This document shows, in pieces, positions 1 to 6,451 of a DNA stretch of 10,104 bases (within the stretch, counting starts at the first letter, position 1; every line of letters begins with the position of its first letter). The notes below the pieces were generated by a model, which was not told where the DNA came from, made no database searches, and saw only the letters and a program-made list of their open reading frames with translations. The stretch comes from Bacteroidales bacterium (lineage in GTDB: Bacteria; Bacteroidota; Bacteroidia; Bacteroidales; Muribaculaceae), in the NCBI GenBank assembly GCA_030526455.1, contig JAUNCU010000106.1:1-10104 (forward strand). The letters run 5' to 3'. Made by a program: the position numbers and the translations under genes.

Positions 1-250
1 GGACGGTTCTTTTGATGGCATTTCTAAATATCTGATTATAAGGACTTACTTCCCTGCCATCAAAGGGACGGTTCTTTTGATGGCATTTCTAAATATCTGA
101 TTATAAGGACTTACTTCCCTGCCATCAAAGGGACGGTTCTTTTGATGGCATTTCTAAATATCTGATTATAAGGACTTACTTCCCTGCCATCAAAGGGACG
201 GTTCTTTTGATGGCATTTCTAAATATCTGATTATAAGGACTTACTTCCCT
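1..250. repeat. 65-bp perfect tandem repeat array with one hairpin per unit (about 3.85 copies)
   Basis: Copies start at 1, 66, 131 and 196; the fourth stops at 250, where the sequence leaves the repeat and continues into the phosphatase gene. All visible copies are identical. Each period consists of a 31-base hairpin (arms TGCCATCAAA and TTTGATGGCA, loop GGGACGGTTCT) and a 34-base A/T-rich spacer. Complete hairpins lie at 55-85, 120-150 and 185-215, and a fourth is cut by the left edge of the window. The spacer ends with TTACTTCCC, which on the minus strand is the last two codons and stop of the adjacent gene, so every unit carries a copy of that gene end. The hairpin resembles dispersed REP-type palindromes with a GGGACGGTTC core; that link is from memory and unverified. 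No U-run follows the stem on the minus strand, so it is not a typical intrinsic terminator. The array may extend beyond the window. Confidence 0.97.
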
Positions 251-981
251 ATTTCGTCGTTAAGGAGGCGGCCTTGGAGGCGTTCAGCCACTTTTCGCCA
301 GTCTTTGCTGCGGAGGTAGTCTTTGATGATTTCGGCGTGCTTCATGTGGTGCATGTCGGAGCCGAGGAAGTCGACCATATCATTCTTCACGAGCCAGTGG
401 GCCGTTTCGCTTGCGAGGCTGCCGAAGTAGCCGGTGAGCGAGAGTATATTCACCTGGAATTTCACATTGGAGTTGTGCATGGCCTTGTAGCGATCGCGGT
501 TTTGAGCCCAGTAGGGATAGCGCTCGGGGTGAGCGAGAATGGGGTGATAGCCCTTGCAGGCGAGATCGAACATCATCACGTCGGACCCGATAAGTTCCTG
601 AGCGAAAGAGTTTTCGAGCAACACATGATTGCCTGGCATAGGCAGCACATGGCCAGCGGCGTATTCACGCTGCCAATAGTCGTCGATGCGGTATTCGGCC
701 GAGAGATGAAGTTCCACATCGAGCCCGGCTTCCGCTACTGCGTCCTTGAATGTATCGAAAGCGGCACTGAGCGTTTCGGGAGTGTTTTCAAAAGTTTCTG
801 AAGTCACGTGCGAGGTGAGAACCACGCGGTTGATACCCATCTCCATATTCGCCTTCAGCAGGTCGATGCCATCTTGAATCGTGCGTGCACCGTGATCCAC
901 CCCTGGCAGGATGTGGCAGTGCACATCGGTATTGTAGAAGAGTTTTACATCCTCTTTCTTTTTTCGGAAGAAGTTAAACAT
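241..981 (-). CDS. PHP-domain tyrosine-protein phosphatase, CpsB/CapC family
   Basis: This 246-residue cytoplasmic protein has the metal-binding motifs of the PHP superfamily in the CpsB/CapC order: DVHCH at 19-23 followed by LPGVDHGA, TSH at 56-58, AEY at 95-97, AHPERY at 150-155 and GSDMHH at 207-212. Family members are manganese-type phosphatases that dephosphorylate a BY-kinase controlling capsule or exopolysaccharide export. No kinase or polysaccharide gene is visible here, so the partner is unknown. Two spots differ from the form I recall as usual: TSH where TPH is common, and DHGA where DDGA is common; all the expected metal-ligand histidines and acidic residues remain. The ATG at 979-981 gives the short basic N-terminus (FFRKKK) typical of Bacteroidetes homologues. 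A -7 box lies about 30 bp upstream. The stop codon and last two sense codons lie inside the adjacent tandem repeat. Family assignment is firm; the physiological role is inferred. Confidence 0.88.
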   Translation of the reverse strand: MFNFFRKKKEDVKLFYNTDVHCHILPGVDHGARTIQDGIDLLKANMEMGINRVVLTSHVTSETFENTPETLSAAFDTFKDAVAEAGLDVELHLSAEYRIDDYWQREYAAGHVLPMPGNHVLLENSFAQELIGSDVMMFDLACKGYHPILAHPERYPYWAQNRDRYKAMHNSNVKFQVNILSLTGYFGSLASETAHWLVKNDMVDFLGSDMHHMKHAEIIKDYLRSKDWRKVAERLQGRLLNDEIGK

Positions 982-1010
982 TATATATTGCGTTCTATAA
1001 ATTAATTTCG

Positions 1011-1018
1011 CAAAGTTA
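1011..1018 (-). promoter_or_regulatory. -7 promoter box (TAACTTTG) for the CpsB-like phosphatase
   Basis: The minus strand reads TAACTTTG, an exact match to the Bacteroidetes -7 consensus TAnnTTTG, ending 30 bp before the ATG. I see no TTTG/TTG -33 box at the expected distance, so only half of the consensus is supported. It lies back to back with the -7 box at 1063-1070. Confidence 0.55.
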
Positions 1019-1062
1019 ATAATTTTTGAGGGGAATAGCGTGGTGGCGAGGAAAAAAATCGT

Positions 1063-1070
1063 TAACTTTG
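1063..1070 (+). promoter_or_regulatory. -7 promoter box (TAACTTTG) for the peptidase-thioesterase unit
   Basis: An exact TAnnTTTG match lies 18 bp before the ATG at 1089, leaving room for only a very short leader. It also settles the start choice: a longer reading frame from a TTG at 1026 would put the promoter inside the coding sequence. No clear -33 box is visible. Confidence 0.55.
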
Positions 1071-1088
1071 AAAGAAATTACAATAGCA

Positions 1089-2096
1089 ATGACAAGCAAA
1101 CACTTCACCCTCATACTCCTCGCGCTCATGGGCATGGGCGCTGCGAGTGCCTCTGCCGCACCAAAGGCCGAAGCCGACACCATCAACGCCCAGTGGCAGC
1201 GCACGATACTCGCCGCCGTCGACTCATTCCCCCACCTGGGAGGATACTACACCGGCGGAAAGCCTAACGCCCTCTTCGCCACCACCACGTGGCAAGGCCT
1301 GCACGCCGCGTTCCAGATGGGGAAAGCCGACGCAAAGCCCCGCTTCTGCCCCGCAAAAGCCCAGCCTTCGTTTTGCTCCAGCGCCACCTATGCCGCACTG
1401 GTGAAAGCGCTCATTATGTGGGACAAAGACGGGCAAATCGGCACCGAGGCTTGGCGCAACATGAAGCCCTATGTGGGCATTGCCGACGAACTCAACCCCG
1501 ACAGCATAGGTCAGAACGACGGCGAAGGATTCTGGGGACGAGCCAACGCCAACGGCCCGTCCATCGGTGTGCTCGTGCACGAACTGAAAGCGGGCTTCAG
1601 CCACACCGCATTCCGCGGCGCGAAATCGGAACGCAACAAGGAAACGCCCGATGAGCAATACCTCACCGACGATCAGTGGCGCGCTCACCCCGTTTGGGCA
1701 CACGCCGTGAAAGGCGACTTCATGAAGATATTCTGGGACCGAAACGAGAGCCGAGGCCGCGACAATGGCGCCATCGTGGGATGCAACGACGTGAAGGGCG
1801 ACGACCAGGAAGCGGGCCACAGCGTGATTTTCATGGGCTACACCCCCGACGGGAAGGTGACCTACTGGAGCAGCAACGGCCCCGGGAAAAATCCTGAAAA
1901 CATGGGCTACAGCATTGCCACATGCGATAAAACCGACATTCAGCGCGTGGTGTTCACTCGCATCACGCATCCCGAGCGCTTCGACGCGGTGAAGCACATG
2001 CACCCCAAGCACGTGAACCAGTATCTCTACGACCTCAACGGAAAGAAACACAGCACCACAGCCGAACTGAAAGCGCAGTGCGGCATCAAAGAATAA
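1089..2096 (+). CDS. Secreted papain-like (NlpC/P60-type) cysteine peptidase or amidase, uncharacterised
   Basis: The 335-residue product begins with a signal peptide: a basic start, a hydrophobic stretch at about 6-19, and a probable cut near ASAA at 21-24. The mature part has the motif order of a papain-fold enzyme: a cysteine in FCSSATY (C96), a histidine in EAGHSVIFMGY (H244) and an asparagine in YWSSNG (N263), the last two about 19 residues apart as in C-H-N triads. I do not recognise a named family, so the substrate is unknown. A peptidoglycan peptide or an amide bond is a reasonable guess for an exported enzyme of this fold. Further cysteines at 87 and 232 could form a disulfide. The ATG at 1089 is chosen because it opens the signal peptide and lies just after a -7 box. 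The thioesterase gene starts 17 bp after the stop, so the two are probably cotranscribed. Confidence 0.6.
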   Translation: MTSKHFTLILLALMGMGAASASAAPKAEADTINAQWQRTILAAVDSFPHLGGYYTGGKPNALFATTTWQGLHAAFQMGKADAKPRFCPAKAQPSFCSSATYAALVKALIMWDKDGQIGTEAWRNMKPYVGIADELNPDSIGQNDGEGFWGRANANGPSIGVLVHELKAGFSHTAFRGAKSERNKETPDEQYLTDDQWRAHPVWAHAVKGDFMKIFWDRNESRGRDNGAIVGCNDVKGDDQEAGHSVIFMGYTPDGKVTYWSSNGPGKNPENMGYSIATCDKTDIQRVVFTRITHPERFDAVKHMHPKHVNQYLYDLNGKKHSTTAELKAQCGIKE

Positions 2097-2113
2097 GCAA
2101 ACGAAACACAACA

Positions 2114-2854
2114 ATGGAAAATATCAAAGAATTCAAGCACGACTACTTCCTCACCGCAGCCGAGTGTAACCCCGAAAAGGAAATGCCACTGTCGCTGGTG
2201 ATGACAAAAATCATAGAAGTGGCCACCATGCACGCCAACGCATGGGGCGTGGGCTACGCCAACATGATTGCCAGCAACCAGGGCTGGGTACTCTCACGCG
2301 TGACCATAGAAATGAAGCGCTACCCAAAGGTGAACGAGGCCTACAAGTTCATCACATGGATTGAAGACTACAACCGCCACTTCTCGCAGCGCAACATGGA
2401 GATACAGGACCTCAACGGCGAGGTGATAGGCTACGTGCGCACCATATGGATGGTGATCAACTTCGCCACCCGCGAAAGCGTGGACATCAGCCAGTTGAGT
2501 TACATACGCGAAAACATCAGCGACCACCCCTGCCCTATCGAGCCGCAAAGCCGATTGCGCCCCGTGAGCAACGGCAAGACGGTGGACTACACTTTCCGAT
2601 ACATGGATTGCGACATCAATCGCCACGTGAACACGGTGAAATACCTCGACCTGCTGCTCAACCAGTTTTCGCTCGAGAAATTCGACCGCGAAATCGTGAA
2701 GCGCCTGGAGATTGCCTTCCTCAAAGAAACACTCTACGGCACCGAGGCGCAGATTCACCTCGACGACAGCGACCCCATGGACTGCAAACTCAGCATCGAC
2801 GTGGATGGGGCCAGCCACGTGAGGAGCCGCATCATTTTCAGCCCTCGAGAATAG
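2114..2854 (+). CDS. Acyl-ACP thioesterase (FatA/FatB-like, double hotdog)
   Basis: The 246-residue protein has the length and layout of bacterial acyl-ACP thioesterases: two hotdog domains, at about 1-125 and 150-246. QGWVLSR at 56-62 corresponds to the N-terminal hotdog helix/strand signature. DCDINRHVNTVKY at 165-177 is the second-domain catalytic signature (plant enzymes have D-x-N-x-H-V-N-N-x-K-Y), giving D167, N169 and H171 as probable active-site residues. The enzyme hydrolyses acyl-ACP to free fatty acid and ACP in the cytoplasm; chain-length preference cannot be read from the sequence. The ATG at 2114 is preferred over one at 2078, which lies inside the upstream gene and adds 12 residues unlike the family N-terminus. 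The gap to the peptidase gene is 17 bp. The 3' end overlaps the convergent yigZ reading frame by 17 bp. Confidence 0.9.
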   Translation: MENIKEFKHDYFLTAAECNPEKEMPLSLVMTKIIEVATMHANAWGVGYANMIASNQGWVLSRVTIEMKRYPKVNEAYKFITWIEDYNRHFSQRNMEIQDLNGEVIGYVRTIWMVINFATRESVDISQLSYIRENISDHPCPIEPQSRLRPVSNGKTVDYTFRYMDCDINRHVNTVKYLDLLLNQFSLEKFDREIVKRLEIAFLKETLYGTEAQIHLDDSDPMDCKLSIDVDGASHVRSRIIFSPRE

Positions 2855-3408
2855 CCGAGCCGTCGACGCCCTCAATGCGCACTTTCAGCGCCGGCATCTT
2901 GTCGGCGTCGCATTCGAGCGTCATCACGCAATCGTTGTCGAATTGCTGGTCGACCACCTTCACAGGCTCCGACTTCACAATCTTCATCACATCGTTCATG
3001 CACAAGTAAGGGAAATTCCAGAATTTCGGCATTCTCAATCGCCAGGCGAGCAGCCTCGCGATAGGCCACGATAAGGCCCGACGTGCCCAACTTGATGCCG
3101 CCGAAATAGCGCACCACGGCAATCACCACATTGGTGAGTCCGAATGAGTTGATTTGCCCCAGAATGGGTTTTCCCGCCGTTCCCGATGGTTCGCCATTGT
3201 CGCTCGAGAGATACTCATTTCGCTCAGTGCCAATCATGTAGGCCCAGCAGCAGTGGCGCGCGTCGTGGTATTCATTAGAAATGGCCTTCACCACAGCCTT
3301 CGCCTCGTCGGCAGTCGACACAGGCACAGCGAAAGCGAGAAACTTACTCATCTTCTCGGTGTACTTCGCCTGTGCGCGATCTTTTATGGTCTTGTAGAAA
3401 TCACTCAT
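2838..3408 (-). pseudogene. yigZ: YigZ/IMPACT (UPF0029) family protein, interrupted by a one-base frameshift
   Basis: The N-terminal frame from the ATG at 3406-3408 encodes a clear IMPACT-type domain: DARHCCWAY at 49-57, SSDNGEPSGTAGKPILGQI at 68-86 and VVRYFGGIKLGTSGLIVAY at 98-116. After E131-F132 this frame turns into unrelated, arginine-rich sequence and stops at 2872. The C-terminal ferredoxin-like part continues in another frame (PYLCMNDVMKIVKSEPVKVV onward, ending LEG with a TGA at 2838-2840). Skipping one base in the TTTCCC run (plus-strand GGGAAA, 3010-3015) joins them into a 189-residue protein of near-normal length. Both halves look well conserved, so the change is recent, a sequencing error, or less likely a +1 recoding site at CCC-TTA. 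Family members bind nucleic acid or ribosome-linked partners, but their exact role is unsettled. The gene has its own promoter. Confidence 0.85.
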
Positions 3409-3437
3409 AGTGCATTGTCGTTAATTTTTTCGGCTTG

Positions 3438-3469
3438 CAAAGTTACACAACAAAGCGTTGAATTGCAAA
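3438..3469 (-). promoter_or_regulatory. Bacteroidetes promoter (TTTG-N20-TAACTTTG) for yigZ
   Basis: On the minus strand a TTTG at 3469-3466 is followed after 20 bp by TAACTTTG at 3445-3438, matching the -33/-7 consensus. The -7 box ends 29 bp before the yigZ ATG, giving a short leader. The same 20-bp spacing recurs before the transketolase and OmpA genes. Confidence 0.65.
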
Positions 3470-3531
3470 TCAATGCATTTTTTCCACAACATTATTTGCG
3501 GCTGAATGCACCTAAAACCACAAAAAATGCT

Positions 3532-3539
3532 TAACTTTG
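3532..3539 (+). promoter_or_regulatory. -7 promoter box (TAACTTTG) for the DUF4494-yggS unit
   Basis: An exact TAnnTTTG match lies 86 bp before the ATG at 3626, implying a leader of about 80 nt that is A/T-rich near the start codon. No good -33 box is seen at 20 bp. The promoter diverges from the yigZ promoter at 3438-3469, with about 60 bp between them. Confidence 0.5.
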
Positions 3540-3625
3540 CGTAGTGTATGCACTGATGCTACACACCAAGCAACCAATACTATAAACACATCAAAAATTA
3601 CTAACATTTTAAAACTTTATTTATT

Positions 3626-4077
3626 ATGAGTCAATGGTTTGAAACTAAAGTAAAATATGATAAGACAATGCTCGACACCGGTGCCATCAAATCGGTTACC
3701 GAGCCCTATCTGGTCGATGCACTCTCGTTCACCGAAGCCGAGGCCCGCATCATCAAGGAGATGGAGCCATTCGTGAAAGGCGACCTCGTGGTGACCGCAG
3801 TGCGCAAAGTGCGCCTCGACGACGTGTTCTACCACGAAGGCGGCGACCGCTGGTACAAGGTGAAAATCAACATGCTCACCATCGACGAGAAGACCGGCGT
3901 AGAAAAGCGCACCGCAAGTTTCAGCCTCGTGCAAGCCAGCGAATTCAAGTTGGCGCTCGAATATTTCATGGAAGCCATGAAGAGCGTGCTCTTCGACTTT
4001 GAAATCGTGAACATCACCGAGATGGCTTACCTCGATGTGTATGGCGCCGACCTGGGCGGCAACAAAGCAGAAGAATA

Positions 4078-4078
<1 letters not shown>
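3626..4078 (+). CDS. DUF4494 family protein
   Basis: The 150-residue cytoplasmic protein matches what I recall of the Bacteroidetes-restricted DUF4494 family: an N-terminal WFETKVKYDKT (4-14), the hallmark VTEPYLVDALSFTEAEARI (24-42), and a C-terminal half rich in beta-type residues. There is no signal peptide or membrane segment, and no catalytic motif that I can recognise. The ATG at 3626 follows an A/T-rich leader and starts the conserved N-terminus. Its TAA shares one base with the ATG of the YggS gene (TAATG), so the two are almost certainly cotranscribed and probably translationally coupled. That suggests a link to pyridoxal-phosphate or amino-acid metabolism, but this is inference from position only. 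No function is known to me. Confidence 0.8.
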
Positions 4079-4749
<671 letters not shown>

Positions 4750-4751
4750 TG

Positions 4752-4773
4752 GTGCCAAAAACTCTCATTTTGG
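4752..4773 (+). terminator. Weak possible terminator after yggS
   Basis: Directly after the stop codon, CCAAAA (4755-4760) can pair with TTTTGG (4768-4773) across a short loop. The nearest T-run (4788-4793) lies about 15 bases further on, so this is not a standard intrinsic terminator. It may only be a stem at the transcript end. Confidence 0.2.
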
Positions 4774-4912
4774 TGCAATTCAACGCTTTTTTCACAAGAA
4801 AAAGAATAAAAATGCTATTTCAAGTGAAAAAAATGATGTACTTTTACAAAGTGAAATCTTCTATTGCTTAAACTAACAACTAATAATAACTTAAACAAAA
4901 CTACTTTTCACA

Positions 4913-6205
4913 ATGGCAGAACAACAGAAAAAAGGCGTATTCGTCGCCGTGATCGCAATGATGTTTCTCTTTGCGATGATTTCGTTCGTTACCAACATGG
5001 CAGCCCCATTCGGACAAATCTGGAAAATCCAGTATGAGTGGGCAGGCATGATGGGCAACATGATGAACTTCGCAGCCTACCTCTTCATGGGTATTCCTGC
5101 AGGTATTATGATCACCAAAATCGGCTACAAGAAAACAGCCCTTGTAGCACTCGTGCTCGGCTTCACCGGTGTGCTCGTTCAATACATCTCCAGCACCCTC
5201 GACGGCAACGCCATCAGCACCTATATCGTTTACCTCCTTGGCGCATTCATTTGCGGTTTCTGCGTGTGTATCCTCAACACCGTGGTTAACCCTATGCTCA
5301 ACCTCCTCGGTGGCGGCGGCAACAAAGGTAACCAATTCATCCAAATCGGCGGTTCGCTCAACTCACTCGCCGGCACATTCACCCCACTGCTGGTGGGCGC
5401 TATGATTGGCCAGGTGACCAAGAGCACCTCTATGGGCGACGTATCGCCACTGCTGATGATTGCTATGGCTATCTTCGCTGGCGCATTCGTTATCATCTTC
5501 TTCACCAAGATCACCGAACCCGAACAGGCTGAAGGCGACATCATGAGCATGGTGAAAGGCGCGCTCGGCTATCGTCACCTCGTGCTCGGCATCATCGCCA
5601 TCTTCTTCTACGTGGGTGTGGAAGTGGGCATCCCAGGCGAAATGATTTTCTACCTCAGCAAGCCAGTGGCTGAAGGTGGCGTGCTTGGTAGCGCAGCCAT
5701 CGCCGGCACCGTGGCAGCCATCTACTGGTTCCTCATGCTGGTGGGCCGTCTCACCTCTTCATTCATCAGCGACAAGGTATCGTCACGCACTCAAATCGTG
5801 ACCGTGTGCAGCATCGCTCTCGGTCTGCTCCTCGCTGCCATCTTCATCCCTGAAAGCGTAACATTCAGCCTCCCAGGCAGCGCTGAAGCACCAGCCGACT
5901 TCGTGCTCTTCACCTTCACCGGTGGCCAACTCCCTGTGAAGTGCCTCTTCTTCGTGCTTTGCGGTCTGTGCACCTCAGTGATGTGGGGTGGCATCTTCAA
6001 CCTCGCCACTGAAGGCCTCGGCAAGTACACAGCAGCCGCTTCTGGTCTGTTCATGACCATGGTAGTGGGTGGTGGTGTAATGCCTCTGCTGCAAGACATG
6101 CTCGCTGGCGTGGTTGGCTTCATCAACAGTTACTGGATTGTAGTGGCCATGGTTGCTTACATGCTCTTCTACGGCCTCGTAGGCAGCAAGCCAGCAAAGA
6201 AATAA
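4913..6205 (+). CDS. MFS sugar transporter, FucP/GluP (FHS)-like
   Basis: The 430-residue inner-membrane protein has twelve hydrophobic segments, at about 8-30, 46-67, 75-93, 103-125, 152-168, 180-198, 224-241, 262-281, 295-313, 343-366, 378-398 and 400-425, with a cytoplasmic loop near 200-222 between the two halves. Features of the FucP-type branch are IPAGIMITKIGYKK at 61-74 (loop 2-3), VVNPMLNLL at 124-132 followed by a glycine-rich GGGGNKGNQ and an IGGSLNS segment, and FYVGVEVGIPGE at 232-243. FucP relatives are proton-coupled importers of fucose, glucose or galactose; the substrate here cannot be assigned. It appears to be a single-gene unit, with a 163-bp gap upstream and a strong terminator downstream. 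The transketolase gene that follows has its own promoter, so a shared sugar pathway is only a suggestion. Confidence 0.82.
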   Translation: MAEQQKKGVFVAVIAMMFLFAMISFVTNMAAPFGQIWKIQYEWAGMMGNMMNFAAYLFMGIPAGIMITKIGYKKTALVALVLGFTGVLVQYISSTLDGNAISTYIVYLLGAFICGFCVCILNTVVNPMLNLLGGGGNKGNQFIQIGGSLNSLAGTFTPLLVGAMIGQVTKSTSMGDVSPLLMIAMAIFAGAFVIIFFTKITEPEQAEGDIMSMVKGALGYRHLVLGIIAIFFYVGVEVGIPGEMIFYLSKPVAEGGVLGSAAIAGTVAAIYWFLMLVGRLTSSFISDKVSSRTQIVTVCSIALGLLLAAIFIPESVTFSLPGSAEAPADFVLFTFTGGQLPVKCLFFVLCGLCTSVMWGGIFNLATEGLGKYTAAASGLFMTMVVGGGVMPLLQDMLAGVVGFINSYWIVVAMVAYMLFYGLVGSKPAKK

Positions 6206-6248
6206 ACACCGCATCGCGCGCTCACTGCAGCGCCCGGTAAACTTCTCA

Positions 6249-6287
6249 CGACTGTAGTCCATCACCAGGGCTACAGTCGCTTTTTTT
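6249..6287 (+). terminator. Intrinsic terminator after the MFS transporter gene
   Basis: CGACTGTAG (6249-6257) pairs perfectly with CTACAGTCG (6271-6279). One wobble and two C-G pairs extend the stem inward to 12 bp with a 7-base loop. Seven Ts follow at 6281-6287. It lies 43 bp after the transporter stop codon and separates this gene from transketolase. Confidence 0.93.
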
Positions 6288-6369
6288 ATGCGAAAATGCG
6301 AAATAACGGAGGCAATTAAACCAAAACACGCCTTTTTTGTCCTAAATATGTGTAATTGAGAGGATATTG

Positions 6370-6385
6370 ATTGCCCATGTGCAAT
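6370..6385. promoter_or_regulatory. 16-bp near-perfect palindrome overlapping the transketolase -33 box
   Basis: ATTGCCCATGTGCAAT is symmetric in seven of eight base pairs (arms ATTGC/GCAAT around a central CATG). It covers the TTG at 6371-6373 that serves as the -33 box, a typical position for a repressor or activator site. No regulator gene is in the window, so the role is inferred. Confidence 0.35.
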
Positions 6386-6401
6386 ATTTTTTGTAATTTC
6401 G
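6371..6401 (+). promoter_or_regulatory. Promoter (TTG-N20-TAATTTCG) for transketolase
   Basis: The -33 TTG at 6371-6373 and the -7 box TAATTTCG at 6394-6401 (one mismatch to TAnnTTTG) are 20 bp apart, as at the yigZ and OmpA promoters. The ATG follows about 50 bp later. Confidence 0.5.
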
Positions 6402-6451
6402 TAAAGTATTAGAAAAATGCTAATTACACCCAATAATAATTTTTGAACAAG

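Noticed and set aside
1..250. CRISPR array
   Set aside because: The sequence between the hairpins is identical in every copy, so there are no variable spacers, and no cas gene is present. It is a simple tandem repeat.
274..801. Plus-strand reading frame of 175 residues opposite the phosphatase
   Set aside because: It lies wholly antisense to a well-supported gene and shows no recognisable domain; long antisense frames are common where third positions are G/C-rich.
1026..1088. Upstream TTG start for the peptidase gene
   Set aside because: It would place the -7 promoter box inside the gene and put 21 non-signal residues before a clear signal peptide.
2078..2113. Upstream ATG start for the acyl-ACP thioesterase
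   Set aside because: It overlaps the end of the peptidase gene and adds a basic 12-residue tail absent from the family; the ATG at 2114 gives the typical N-terminus.
1224..2114. Minus-strand reading frame of 296 residues opposite the peptidase
   Set aside because: It is antisense to a gene with signal peptide and catalytic motifs, and its own sequence is a His/Val/Ala-rich shadow with no motif.
6443..6451. TTG start for transketolase
   Set aside because: It adds only three residues; the ATG at 6452 starts the family-typical N-terminus.
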